Source: Microbacterium keratanolyticum | Lineage (GTDB): Bacteria; Actinomycetota; Actinomycetes; Actinomycetales; Microbacteriaceae | Direction: 5' to 3' | Assembly: GCF_016907255.1 (NCBI RefSeq) | Contig: NZ_JAFBBQ010000001.1 | Coordinates: forward strand, 1,240,001-1,304,000 | Length of the DNA: 64,000 nt | Notes under the pieces: model-generated | Database searches by the model: none | Told to the model about the DNA's origin: nothing | What the model saw: only the letters and a program-made list of their open reading frames with translations | Shown: positions 49,401 through 57,354 of the stretch, in pieces | Layout of the letters: the number at the start of each line of letters is the position of its first letter | Numbering within the stretch: position 1 is the stretch's first letter | Translations under genes and position numbers: made by a program

Positions 49401-52270
49401 GCGGCGACGAGAGTGGCGTCGTCGCGGGCTCCTTCGGTGCTGAGCACACCGACTTCGGCGAGCGCCCCGTCGACGACGTCGTGTGAGGTGACGCGGAACT
49501 CGGCTTCGGGCTTGCTCACCGCGAACTCGTCGACAAGTTCACCGTCGATCGTGTAGACACGGGCCTGCAGTTCACCGTCGACGGCTTCGAGCACGAGTCC
49601 GGTCTGCGTGTCGACGTCGTACACAGTGTCGTCCCACGACTGCACCTGATTGTCGTAGAACTTAGGGCCACTCGACCCCATCGTGACGAACGTGGTGCCC
49701 CGGTTCTTCTGCGCCTCGTCGGTGACGAGCTCGCCGCCCAGGATGGTGCTGCGCTTGTAGACGTGGTCGTGGCCGCCGATGTGCAGTCCGACACCGAGCC
49801 GGTGCAGTGTCTGAGTGATCTTGGCGCGCGCGACGGACATGCCAGCGTCGCCGCTGTGCCGACCGCCGTAGTAGGGGAAGTGCCCCATCACGACGTTCCA
49901 TTCGGCGTCGCTGGCGCGCACGTCGTTCTCGAGCCAGGCGAGCTGGGTGTCAAGGTCGTAGTTCGAGTTCAGCACGGAAAAGTGGATGCTGCCCCGGTCG
50001 AACGAGTAGTTGCTCTCGCCGATCTCGCTGCCGTTCTTGGGCAGGTCGAACATCGAGCTGAAAATGCGGCTGCGTTCGACCGAGAGCGCGGTGCTGACCT
50101 CGCGGTCGCCGTATGTCTCGTGGTTGCCGACCATGGGGGCGAACTGCAGGTCGAGGTCTTTCAGGGAGTGGTCGAAGGTGCCCTGCCACTGTGCGGCGTT
50201 GCCGCCGTTGTCGACGAGGTCGCCGACCTGGATCACGGTGTCGCCTCCGGTGCGTTGGGTACGCAACTGGTCGAGCATCTGGGCGGGCAGCTCGTAGTCG
50301 GACTGCTTTCCGCTGTTGACCTGCACGTCGCCGAGTACGTACACGGGTGCGTCACCGGCACCACCGGCGACGAACTCGCCGCGCACGTCGGTCCACGGGC
50401 CGTTTTCGCTCACACCGAAGCGGTACTCGTAGCGCGTACCGTCATCGAGGTCGGCGAGGTCGAACTCGTGGCTGCGCAGTGCGTGCGCGGTGATGCTGTC
50501 GAGGTAGGTGTCGGCTTCGGTGGCGATGGAATCGACCTCGAAGACGCGGTCGTTGCTGGATGCCACAGTGGTGGCGCCCAGGCCGAACAGCGCGCCGACG
50601 GGTGCGATCTTGGCCCAGACCTTCTCGACGGCGATGTCGGTGGCCACGCTCAGGCCGGCTTCGCCAGCATCAGCGCCCACGGTGGCGACGGTACCCAGGT
50701 GGCGGAAGACCGATTCCGGGTCGAGGTCGGTGGCCGCAATCTGGATACGGTGCACCGTGGCCGCGGTGTTGCCCTTGTTATCGGTGGCTTTGATCACGAC
50801 GAAGTGATCGTCGTAGCCTTCCACGGTGAACGACCCGTCAGTCACCGGGAGGCGGTGCTGCGTGTTGTAGACCTCGACCGTCGTGGCGGGATGGGTACCG
50901 CTGTCGTCGGTGGCGGTGAACGAGGGAAGGGCGATGCGTTCGCCTGCGTCGGCATGCTCGGGGGCAGCCGCACCGATGGTGATCTGTGGAGCGTAGTCGG
51001 CGCCACGCACCTTCTCACCGACCCAGATCGGGGCCGAGACGATCTGAGCACCGTCGGCCTGCGTGGCTTTGACGAAGTAGTAGTCACCGTCTGCGACATC
51101 GAGGGTCACGTCGAGGTTGTGCACGGCTCCGCTGAGGGCGCCGAAGTCATGTGCCACCCGGCCGGCGTTGCTGACGATCTGCACCCGGGTGAACGAGTCA
51201 TCGGCATCCGGATCGGCGACCTGCACGACCGCATCGATCTGGGCGGTGTCGGCGGGAAGGATCGACCCCATCATGACGTCGTTCGCGCTGAAGGCAAGGA
51301 TCGCGTTCGGGTCGAGCGTCGAGTACATGCTGCGCTCGTTCATGGCACGGTGCACGCCGTCGAGCGATTTCTCGTCTGCCCAGACGCCCGTCAGTGCCGG
51401 GTTGGCGCTGACCCAGTTGGCGCTGTGCTCATCGCCGTTGAAGACGGGGGCGATGTGCCATCCATTGTCGAGCGCGAGCTGCCACTGGGCATCGTAGGCA
51501 GGGCCCTTGTGCTCGAACAGTGACATGCGCGCGTCAGCCTCGGGGGTGAGGTGTGCGAAGTGGTCGAAGTTGCCCTTGCCAGTGGGTGAGGGATGGTTGA
51601 ACTGACCAATGACTTCACCGTCAGCCGCGAGACGCGCATAGAACGTGGGCAGGTCGTACATGAAGTCGCCGACCGGGAACACGCCCCCCAGGTTGTCACC
51701 TGAGCCACGCACGTAGCCTGGTGCGGTGACGAACCACTCGGCGTTGAACAGGTTGATGTGTCCGGTCGAGTCGTACCAGGTCACTTCTTCGCCCGGCACA
51801 GCCACCAGGTCGCTGTCACCCGAAGCATTGTGCCGTTCCGCACCGCTCTTGAGGTACTTCCATTCGTTCGAGTGCGCGTGCTCATGGTCGTCGGCCCAGT
51901 CATCCGCCGAGCGTACGTCCATCGTCACGTCGTGCTCACTGGCCGAGAAAAAGTCGACGTCGGTGTTCTCGGCGACGTACGTGTAGGCGTCTTCGGGCAG
52001 TTTCACCCCGTCGCTGATCGACGTGTGCGAGTGAAACTCTCCTGTGTAGTGCGTTTTGCCGAGGAAGGTCGGATGTGCACTGGTGCCGTCGATCGCGGGG
52101 TCGGCTGCGTGCGCCGCCGGCGCGGTCAGCAACGTGGCTACCAGTCCGAGGGCGACCGAACTGGCGATCATCGCCCCCGCGCGTCGCCCCGAGCGGACTC
52201 TGGGTAGTTCGCCGCCCGGGAGGGCACGACCGCGACAGGCAGAAGCAGAGGCAGGGGTCAGTATGCGCAC
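46496..52270 (-). CDS. Giant secreted PHP-domain / metallophosphatase protein with GLUG modules
   Basis: A 1924-residue exported protein. A signal peptide ends near APAAHAADP. Domains in order: a CehA/McbA-type PHP metallohydrolase (about 55-420, GEFHSHTSISDGVKLPEDAY and FFSASEHD); a fibronectin-like stretch; a purple-acid-phosphatase-like metallophosphoesterase (about 640-880, YVLGDVQVN, GDLVDNGG, VGNHETYG, GHFPYYGG, IGGHDHVYK); and three GLUG-type beta-solenoid modules to the end. There is no sorting signal of its own. It probably hydrolyses extracellular phosphoesters. The start is GTG at 52270, with a -10-like box 7 nt upstream. Confidence 0.88.
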   Translation of the reverse strand: MRILTPASASACRGRALPGGELPRVRSGRRAGAMIASSVALGLVATLLTAPAAHAADPAIDGTSAHPTFLGKTHYTGEFHSHTSISDGVKLPEDAYTYVAENTDVDFFSASEHDVTMDVRSADDWADDHEHAHSNEWKYLKSGAERHNASGDSDLVAVPGEEVTWYDSTGHINLFNAEWFVTAPGYVRGSGDNLGGVFPVGDFMYDLPTFYARLAADGEVIGQFNHPSPTGKGNFDHFAHLTPEADARMSLFEHKGPAYDAQWQLALDNGWHIAPVFNGDEHSANWVSANPALTGVWADEKSLDGVHRAMNERSMYSTLDPNAILAFSANDVMMGSILPADTAQIDAVVQVADPDADDSFTRVQIVSNAGRVAHDFGALSGAVHNLDVTLDVADGDYYFVKATQADGAQIVSAPIWVGEKVRGADYAPQITIGAAAPEHADAGERIALPSFTATDDSGTHPATTVEVYNTQHRLPVTDGSFTVEGYDDHFVVIKATDNKGNTAATVHRIQIAATDLDPESVFRHLGTVATVGADAGEAGLSVATDIAVEKVWAKIAPVGALFGLGATTVASSNDRVFEVDSIATEADTYLDSITAHALRSHEFDLADLDDGTRYEYRFGVSENGPWTDVRGEFVAGGAGDAPVYVLGDVQVNSGKQSDYELPAQMLDQLRTQRTGGDTVIQVGDLVDNGGNAAQWQGTFDHSLKDLDLQFAPMVGNHETYGDREVSTALSVERSRIFSSMFDLPKNGSEIGESNYSFDRGSIHFSVLNSNYDLDTQLAWLENDVRASDAEWNVVMGHFPYYGGRHSGDAGMSVARAKITQTLHRLGVGLHIGGHDHVYKRSTILGGELVTDEAQKNRGTTFVTMGSSGPKFYDNQVQSWDDTVYDVDTQTGLVLEAVDGELQARVYTIDGELVDEFAVSKPEAEFRVTSHDVVDGALAEVGVLSTEGARDDATLVAAAYDLSGEALLDVRTATVELDHRGTEQLVAFDSPLPVRSDSTVRLFVWDGLDTGRQLTAGILVREGMPGEGTAESPYELRTWADVEKIVHAPDAHYALMNDLQLDGEERAQIGSGATPFAGVFDGRGHTVSGYVAAGANGAGLFQTNDGTIHDLAVVGVDTSSAIGPVGILADVNNGTIERSWTSGSITAPSRVGGLVGDSSGQIRDSYSTADVHATHTESGGVIGVALAGSTTENVYSSGAVSAATRNTGGVVGYGYNETNIRNAMSLNVAVTAPSYAHAVLGRVLSGHQATLENNHATDETFVSAESLSDAPAADNLKGARVTAAVAGTPEHFGTTLGWNLDEVWIWSADAERPVLRSNPEEYVKPTPNLPTNEDGFFEIADGEQLRMMEKFPEERYVLTSDIVLADESFAPLAARVPFTGELDGAGHIITGLRSQAGGLFDKNGGYIHDLGIEDAQVSGSVARAGILANVSTGVVERVYTTGEITAPSRVGGILGDSSGELRDAYTTATVHGTATEVGGAIGVALAGSLSERVYATGSVAADSRNTGGVFGYAYTGTVIRDSISLGQTVTAPSWAHRMLGRVLSGNMATLENNWASDATTATTQTDTAAPSTTNLHGGTATTAQVKSVAFFRDTLGFRADVWQWSNERERPLLTGVGDARGRDESDHQEPEPAGPNLPTGEQGEFLIDEVADFSEMAAYPTQNYRVVADIDLSGSDVRIAATFAGTFDGGGHTLSGYTSPAGGLFAEVTGTVQEVALEDAAVTASSSEVGLLIDRLTESGVVAEVRTSGSITGASTVGGIVGYLFGTVRDTYSEADVTANAGRQAGGIAGIAGRGSTTQRVYATGAVEVVANQNAGGLVGYSYATTTVAQSVALNASITASSHAGRIAARELGTERATFIDNLAVDTIALTGQTVTDDGRETRNGETVTAEATQLQATYEGLGWDFAAVWTWDTDAQRPVLVNVR
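46502..49190 (-). repeat. Three tandem GLUG modules within the giant phosphoesterase gene
   Basis: Three coding modules of about 280 residues, each starting with a pattern like YELRTWADVEK or FEIADGEQLRMM and ending in W-x-W-x-x-x-x-x-RP-V/L-L (WIWSADAERPVL, WQWSNERERPLL, WTWDTDAQRPVL). Approximate spans are 48325-49190, 47430-48280 and 46502-47350. Modules one and two share near-identical RVLSGxxATLENNxA segments, which suggests recent duplication. Confidence 0.75.
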
Positions 52271-52277
52271 TCGCTCG

Positions 52278-52283
52278 ACGGTA
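52278..52283 (-). promoter_or_regulatory. -10 element of a probable leaderless promoter (giant phosphoesterase)
   Basis: On the minus strand TACCGT lies 7 nt before the GTG at 52270, supporting that codon as the start. Confidence 0.5.
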
Positions 52284-52339
52284 TGGGGTGCTGACGAACC
52301 GTTCCCCTCTGGCGGGCGAACAGCAGGTGAACCTCTGCT

Positions 52340-53281
52340 TCACCCGAGAACTTCAACCCCGAACTCCGCGACGACCGCGCGCACTTCCTCCAGGTAGCGC
52401 TGGGCCTGTTCGGTGAGCGGGATCGCGGCGTGGTCGATCCAGCCGATCTCGATGCGCTCGTCGACGGCGAGCGGGATGGCGACGATCTCGGGGTCGAGTT
52501 CGTCGCTGATGATGCCCGTCGAGATCGTGTAGCCGTTGAGGCCGATCATGAGGTTGAAGATCGTCGCGCGGTCCGAGACCCGGATCTCCTGTGCGCTCGA
52601 CAGCGTGGAGAGGATCTCCTCGGAGAGATAGAACGAGTTGTTCGCGCCCTGGTCGAAGGTGAGTCGCGGCAGGTCTGCGAGGTCATCGAGCGTGACGTGC
52701 GCGCGGGATGCGAGGGGGTTGCCCCGCGAGATGAAGATGTGCGGCTCGGCGAGAAAGAGCGGATGGAAGACGAGCCCGGCGTCGCGCAAGAGCTTGTCGA
52801 TCACCCTCCCGTTGAACTCGTTCCGGTAGAGGATGCCGATCTCGCTGCGGAGCGTCCGCACGTCCTCGATAATGTCCCAGGTGCGCGTCTCCCGCAGTGA
52901 GAACTCATACTCGGCCGCGCCGATGGCTTTGACGACGCGCACGAACGCGTCCACCGCGAACGAGTAGTGCTGCGCCGATACTCCCAGCAGGCGCCGTGAC
53001 GGCGGGCGCCCGAGGTAGCGCTGCTCCAGAAGCGCCACCTGTTCCACGACCTGCCGCGCGTACCCGAGGAACTCCGTGCCGTCGACGGTGAGAGTGACAC
53101 CGCGGGCCGAGCGGACGAGGAGCGCACGCCCCACGCGGGCCTCGAGGTCCTTCATCGCGGCCGACATGGTCGGCTGCGCCACATACAGAAGGTCGGCGGC
53201 GGCGGAGATCGATCCCTCCGCGGCGACCTCGATGAAGTAGCGGAGCTGCTGGAGCGTGAGTCCGCTCGATCCCTGAGCCAT
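52340..53281 (-). CDS. LysR-family transcriptional regulator
   Basis: A 313-residue regulator. The N-terminal helix-turn-helix is LQQLRYFIEVAAEGSISAAA, DLLYVAQPTMSAAMKDLE. The effector domain spans about 95-300. It is divergent from the MesX-MesD-flavin reductase operon, which it probably activates, perhaps in response to homocysteine or methionine status, as MetR does for other methionine synthases (inferred). The start codon lies 6 nt after a -10-like hexamer. Confidence 0.93.
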   Translation of the reverse strand: MAQGSSGLTLQQLRYFIEVAAEGSISAAADLLYVAQPTMSAAMKDLEARVGRALLVRSARGVTLTVDGTEFLGYARQVVEQVALLEQRYLGRPPSRRLLGVSAQHYSFAVDAFVRVVKAIGAAEYEFSLRETRTWDIIEDVRTLRSEIGILYRNEFNGRVIDKLLRDAGLVFHPLFLAEPHIFISRGNPLASRAHVTLDDLADLPRLTFDQGANNSFYLSEEILSTLSSAQEIRVSDRATIFNLMIGLNGYTISTGIISDELDPEIVAIPLAVDERIEIGWIDHAAIPLTEQAQRYLEEVRAVVAEFGVEVLG

Positions 53282-53287
53282 AGGACG

Positions 53288-53293
53288 AGGCTA
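53288..53293 (-). promoter_or_regulatory. -10 element of a probable leaderless promoter (LysR gene)
   Basis: On the minus strand TAGCCT lies 6 nt before the LysR ATG at 53281. Confidence 0.5.
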
Positions 53294-53296
53294 TAT

Positions 53297-53313
53297 GAAC
53301 GCACATGAAGTTC
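53297..53313. promoter_or_regulatory. LysR-type binding site candidate upstream of mesX
   Basis: GAAC-N9-GTTC, an interrupted palindrome (TGAACGCACATGAAGTTC) in the divergent region. It contains TGAA and TTC elements like MetR-type sites. It lies directly behind the LysR -10, where it could serve both autoregulation and activation. Confidence 0.5.
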
Positions 53314-53399
53314 TAGTTACTCGATATCGAACCATTCCCCTCACCATGGAGATATCTGTTTCCCCGGCCGTTCCGGCCGCACCCACGGATTGGCCACTC

Positions 53400-54386
53400 A
53401 TGGCGGACGACTTCACGTTCAGCATCACCACCACTCGCTTCGACGAGAACTACACGCCGTCGGAGAACTCCCGCGCCACGACGAATTTCGCCAACCTGGC
53501 GCGCGGCGAGCACCGTCAGGAGAACCTCCGCAACACCCTGACGATGATCAACCAGCGCTTCAACGACCTGGCGGACTGGGACAACCCGAACGGCGACCGC
53601 TACGCGGTGGAGCTCGAGATCATCTCAGTGCAGCTGGAGTTCGCCGCAGAAGGCGCCGACCAGCAGTTCCCCCTGCTCGAAGTCCTCGACATCTGGGTCG
53701 TCGACCGGCACACGGGCGAGCGCCACCACGGCATCGTGGGCAACAACTTCTCCTCCTACGTCCGCGACTACGACTTCAGCGTGGTGCTGCCGGCAGCCAA
53801 GGCCAGTGGAAGCGCGATCCCTCAGGACTTCGGCGACCTGCACGGCAAGCTGTTCGAGCACTTCCTCGACTCCGACGCCTACCGGGAGCGGTTCACCGCG
53901 GCACCCGTCATCTGCATCAGCGTCTCGACGAGCAGAACCTACCGTCGTACCGGCAACCACCACCCGATCCTGGGCATCGAATACCAGCAGGACGCACCGG
54001 CCCTGACGGATGAGTACTTCGGCAAGATGGGCCTGCGCGCCCGGTACTTCATGCCGCGCGGCAGTGCAGCACCCTTCGCCTTCTACTTCCGCGGAGATCT
54101 GCTGGGCGACTACACCCCGCTGCAGCTCATCGGCACGATCAGCGCGATGGAGACGTTCCAGAAGATCTACCGTCCGGAGATCTACAACGCGAACTCGGCG
54201 GCGCCCGCTGTCTACCAGCCGACGCTGGAGCAGAACGACTACTCCCGCACGCAGATCGCCTACGACCGGGTCGAGCGCAGCCAGCTTGCGGTCATCCAGG
54301 GCAAGTTCACCGAGGAGCACTTCATCACGCCGCACAAGGACACCCTTGAGCGGTGGGCATCCAACTACGCCGTTTCCATCGCATGA
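53400..54386 (+). CDS. mesX: MesX (DUF1852), accessory protein for MesD methionine synthase
   Basis: A DUF1852 protein of 328 residues with the family opening FTFSITTTRFDENYTPSENS, then RATTNFANLARGEHRQENLR. DUF1852 (MesX) is required for the folate- and cobalamin-independent methionine synthase MesD in aerobic bacteria; its chemistry is not known. The ATG at 53400 gives the family N-terminus; an in-frame ATG at 53346 would add 18 residues. Neither has a clear Shine-Dalgarno sequence. The stop overlaps the mesD start (ATGA). Confidence 0.92.
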   Translation: MADDFTFSITTTRFDENYTPSENSRATTNFANLARGEHRQENLRNTLTMINQRFNDLADWDNPNGDRYAVELEIISVQLEFAAEGADQQFPLLEVLDIWVVDRHTGERHHGIVGNNFSSYVRDYDFSVVLPAAKASGSAIPQDFGDLHGKLFEHFLDSDAYRERFTAAPVICISVSTSRTYRRTGNHHPILGIEYQQDAPALTDEYFGKMGLRARYFMPRGSAAPFAFYFRGDLLGDYTPLQLIGTISAMETFQKIYRPEIYNANSAAPAVYQPTLEQNDYSRTQIAYDRVERSQLAVIQGKFTEEHFITPHKDTLERWASNYAVSIA

Positions 54387-55441
54387 CCAGCGGAAAGTCC
54401 TCTCTCGTGAACACACTCCTGCCCACTTCCACCGTCGGAAGCCTGCCGAAGCCGTCCTGGCTCGCCGAGCCGGAGACCCTCTGGTCGCCGTGGAAGCTGC
54501 AGGGTGACGAATTGGTGGAGGGCAAGCAGGATGCGCTGCGCGCCGCCGTCCAGGAGCAGACGTCGCGCGGCATCGACATCGTCAGCGACGGCGAGCAGAC
54601 GCGACAACACTTCGTCACGACGTTCATCGAGCACCTCAGCGGTGTGGATTTCGAGAAGCGCGAGACCGTCCGCATCCGCGATCGCTACGACGCGAGCGTG
54701 CCGACCGTCGTCGGCGCGGTCACGCGTGAACGGCCCGTGTTCGTCGAGGATGCAAAGTTCCTCCGGGGTGCGACCGATCGTCCGATCAAGTGGGCTCTTC
54801 CCGGACCGATGACGATGGTCGACACCCTCTACGACGCGCACTACAAGAGTCGCGAGAAGCTGGCGTGGGAGTTCGCGACGATCCTCAACCAGGAGGCGCG
54901 CGAGCTCGAGGCGGCCGGCGTCGACATCATCCAGTTCGACGAACCCGCGTTCAACGTGTTCTTCGATGACGTCAAGGACTGGGGTGTCGCAGCCCTCGAG
55001 CGGGCCGCAGAGGGACTGCGCGCGGAGACCGTCGTGCACATCTGTTACGGCTACGGCATCAAGGCGAACAACGATTGGAAGGCGACGCTCGGGTCGCAGT
55101 GGCGGCAGTACGAGGAGTCCTTCCCGCTCCTCCAGCAGTCCAGCATCGACACCATCTCGCTGGAGTCGCACCACTCGCACGTGCCCACCGACCTAGTGGA
55201 GCTCCTCCGCGGCAAGAAGGTCATGCTCGGAGCCATCGACGTGGCGAGCACCGAGATCGAGACGCCCGAAGAGGTCGCCGACACCCTGCGGAAGGCACTC
55301 GCGTTCGTCGACGCCGACAAGCTGATCCCCAGCACGAACTGCGGCATGGCACCGCTGAGCCGTGACGTCGCGCTGGCGAAGCTGAGTGCGCTCAGCGCGG
55401 GTGCCCGCATCCTTCGCGAAGAGCTGGGCGGCGGGGCGTAA
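54383..55441 (+). CDS. mesD: MesD, core (folate-independent) methionine synthase
   Basis: A 352-residue protein corresponding to the catalytic C-terminal half of MetE alone, lacking the folate-binding N-terminal half. The N-terminal motif LLPTSTVGSLPKPSWL is typical. Zinc ligands are H219 and C221 (VHICYG) and C320 (STNCGM). DIIQFDEPAF is the homocysteine-site region. Neighbouring DUF1852 places it in the MesD family, which makes methionine from homocysteine, needs oxygen and MesX, and uses an unknown methyl donor. It is coupled to mesX, and a flavin reductase gene starts 2 nt downstream. Confidence 0.92.
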   Translation: MTSGKSSLVNTLLPTSTVGSLPKPSWLAEPETLWSPWKLQGDELVEGKQDALRAAVQEQTSRGIDIVSDGEQTRQHFVTTFIEHLSGVDFEKRETVRIRDRYDASVPTVVGAVTRERPVFVEDAKFLRGATDRPIKWALPGPMTMVDTLYDAHYKSREKLAWEFATILNQEARELEAAGVDIIQFDEPAFNVFFDDVKDWGVAALERAAEGLRAETVVHICYGYGIKANNDWKATLGSQWRQYEESFPLLQQSSIDTISLESHHSHVPTDLVELLRGKKVMLGAIDVASTEIETPEEVADTLRKALAFVDADKLIPSTNCGMAPLSRDVALAKLSALSAGARILREELGGGA

Positions 55442-55443
55442 GC

Positions 55444-56016
55444 ATGTTTCACGCCTACCCCGCCGCCTCTTGGACCGAGACGCCGAAGCATGCCTTCTCG
55501 TCCTCGCTCTCGCCGGACGAGTTCAAGGCGCTGTTTCGCGGGCACCCCGGCGGTGTCGCTGTCATCACGGCGGATGCTGGCGAGGGGCCGGTCGCGTTGA
55601 CCGCGACGTCGGTTGTGTCGGTGAGCGCTGAGCCTCCGCTGCTGATTTTCTCGATCTCGACGCTGTCGTCGGCATCCGCCGTGCTCTCACGTGCGGAGAC
55701 CGTCGTCGTGCACCTCCTCGATGCGCACGATGTGGGCCTCGCCCAACTCGGCGCGACCCCGGGCATCGACCGCTTCGCGCAGGCGCACTCGTGGTCGAGG
55801 CTCAGCACCGGTGAGCCGGTGTTCGATGAGGCCCGGGCGTGGGTGCGCTGCGCGGTCATCGATCGCATGGATGCGGGCACCTCGACCGTGATCGCCGCCC
55901 ACGCTCTGGAGTCCCACTTCACGCGCGACGTCGCCCCGGGCGAGCCGGGCGACGCCCTGGTCTATCACAACCGGTCGTGGCACCGCCTCGGTGAGCACTC
56001 GCGTCTCGAGGTCTGA
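55444..56016 (+). CDS. Flavin reductase-domain protein
   Basis: A 190-residue protein of the FMN-binding split-barrel flavin reductase family: FKALFRGHPGGVAVITADAG at the start of the barrel, then ALTATSVVSVSAEPPLLIFS, which binds the flavin phosphate. The C-terminal DALVYHNRSWHRLG is in family. It starts 2 nt after mesD, so it belongs to that operon. Reduced flavin could feed an oxygen-dependent step carried out by MesX/MesD; this link is inferred. Confidence 0.9.
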   Translation: MFHAYPAASWTETPKHAFSSSLSPDEFKALFRGHPGGVAVITADAGEGPVALTATSVVSVSAEPPLLIFSISTLSSASAVLSRAETVVVHLLDAHDVGLAQLGATPGIDRFAQAHSWSRLSTGEPVFDEARAWVRCAVIDRMDAGTSTVIAAHALESHFTRDVAPGEPGDALVYHNRSWHRLGEHSRLEV

Positions 56017-56034
56017 CCCCGCGCGCGAGTCACC

Positions 56035-56520
56035 TCAGGACGACGTCGGAGGGAAAGACGGAATACGAGTCGGCGGCGCATCGCGGCCGGTCGTCTCTGT
56101 GGCCTGCTCGCGAACAAAGCGGCGTCCCGTGACGGTCTGGGCGCTCAGCTTCAGGACATGCGGCTTGAAGCGCGGGCTCCAGGTGGAGAGGCGTCGAACG
56201 CCCGAACGCTCGATCTCGACATCATCGCGAAGGTGGGTCAGAGGACCTCGAACGACGACACTCCACCGTTCCTCGCCGTCCCCGCCGTCCCCGCCGTCCA
56301 CTTCGAAAGCGCCGACGCTGTCGCTTCTGCTCTTGACGCTGACGAGCTTCAGGTCGGCGGCCGTGCGGATGTAGATCGCCCCCTCATAGACCGTGTAGTT
56401 GACGGGGAAGATCTGCGGCCCGTCGTCTGCGTCCACGACGACCAGACGCCCCATGTCATGCCCTTCCAGCAGCTGCCAGGACTCCGCGGTGTTCAGGTGG
56501 CCGTCGCGCGCGATGGTCAT
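56035..56520 (-). CDS. Pyridoxamine 5'-phosphate oxidase-fold protein
   Basis: A 161-residue split-barrel protein: SWQLLEGHDMGRLVVVDADD, then GPQIFPVNYTVYEGAIYIRT, the pattern of PNPOx-like FMN-binding proteins common in Actinobacteria (nitroreductase or nitro-imidazole resistance-like group). GGGAG precedes the ATG. The C-terminus is short and basic, then Pro-rich. It converges with the flavin reductase gene. Cofactor (FMN or F420) and substrate are not assignable. Confidence 0.87.
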   Translation of the reverse strand: MTIARDGHLNTAESWQLLEGHDMGRLVVVDADDGPQIFPVNYTVYEGAIYIRTAADLKLVSVKSRSDSVGAFEVDGGDGGDGEERWSVVVRGPLTHLRDDVEIERSGVRRLSTWSPRFKPHVLKLSAQTVTGRRFVREQATETTGRDAPPTRIPSFPPTSS

Positions 56521-56652
56521 GTCTTCTCCCTGTCGTCAATCCCCAGTACACCAGTCGAAGCGGGGAAGGGAAAGACCAAAAGGTTTCCGAGGGATGGCGC
56601 ACGCCCAACCCGTCCGAGGGACGCAGGAGCGGCGTAGCAAAGCGACGTCCGG

Positions 56653-56658
56653 CAGACT
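56653..56658 (+). promoter_or_regulatory. -10-like element of a probable leaderless promoter
   Basis: CAGACT ends 6 nt before the ATG at 56665; C replaces T in the first position. Confidence 0.38.
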
Positions 56659-56664
56659 GAAGCG

Positions 56665-57330
56665 ATGGATGCCACCCTCGCCGCGCTCCCCGCGGATGCC
56701 GACCATCGCACCGCCGAACGCGCCTTCATCGACGCCGGGTGGACGCGAGCCGGCGCCGGCGACTGGGCGATCGCGCTGCGCGCGCCAGACGGATCGGCCG
56801 CGGTGCGCATCAGCCCGTTCGATCCGACGGGCCCCTACACGGCGGAGCTCTACCGCGCCGCGGCGCACACTCGGCTGATGCCGGAGCTCTTCGCACATCG
56901 CAGGCTGTCGGGCGGTGGTGACCTGCAGCTCATGGAGTGGCTGACTCCGGTCGACCCCGCCGACGCCCATGCCTTCCACGGGCTGATCGCGGCACGCGAC
57001 GAAACCCTGGCCGAGCTGGTCGATCTCATCGACAGCATCCACGCGAGGGCGCTGCGCGAGCTGCCCTGGTGCGGACCACTCGACACGAATCCGTCGAACG
57101 TGATGCGCGGCGCCGACGGACGACTCGTCGTCATGGACCTCTTCTACGCCGACGGCCCTGCCCTGTACGCGACGGCGGGCAGTGACCCCGACGCCCTCGT
57201 CGCGCGCATCCCAGAATCGGAACGACGTCACATCACCGAGATCCCGCTCGCCGGATCCGGCCCGTGGGACGAGGCGTCCCGCGAGGAGATGCGGCGCGGG
57301 ATCGCCGCGGCGGACGCCCGGCGCGGGTAG
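56665..57330 (+). CDS. Protein-kinase-like / APH-fold protein
   Basis: A 221-residue protein. The kinase-like catalytic segment is visible: LDTNPSNVM (D140 and N145, equivalent to the HxDxxxxN loop) and VVMDLFYAD (D158, equivalent to the DFG Asp). The N-lobe is reduced, with AVRISPF as the likely Lys-strand equivalent but without a Lys at that position (Arg). It may be a small-molecule kinase or a pseudokinase. No toxin, antibiotic or partner gene adjoins it. I do not recognise a named family. Confidence 0.72.
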   Translation: MDATLAALPADADHRTAERAFIDAGWTRAGAGDWAIALRAPDGSAAVRISPFDPTGPYTAELYRAAAHTRLMPELFAHRRLSGGGDLQLMEWLTPVDPADAHAFHGLIAARDETLAELVDLIDSIHARALRELPWCGPLDTNPSNVMRGADGRLVVMDLFYADGPALYATAGSDPDALVARIPESERRHITEIPLAGSGPWDEASREEMRRGIAAADARRG

Positions 57331-57354
57331 GCCGGGCATCCGCCGCATCCACCC

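Noticed and set aside
49763-51523. A 586-codon plus-strand frame opposite the giant phosphoesterase.
   Set aside because: No recognisable domain; the minus strand carries PHP and phosphatase motifs throughout.
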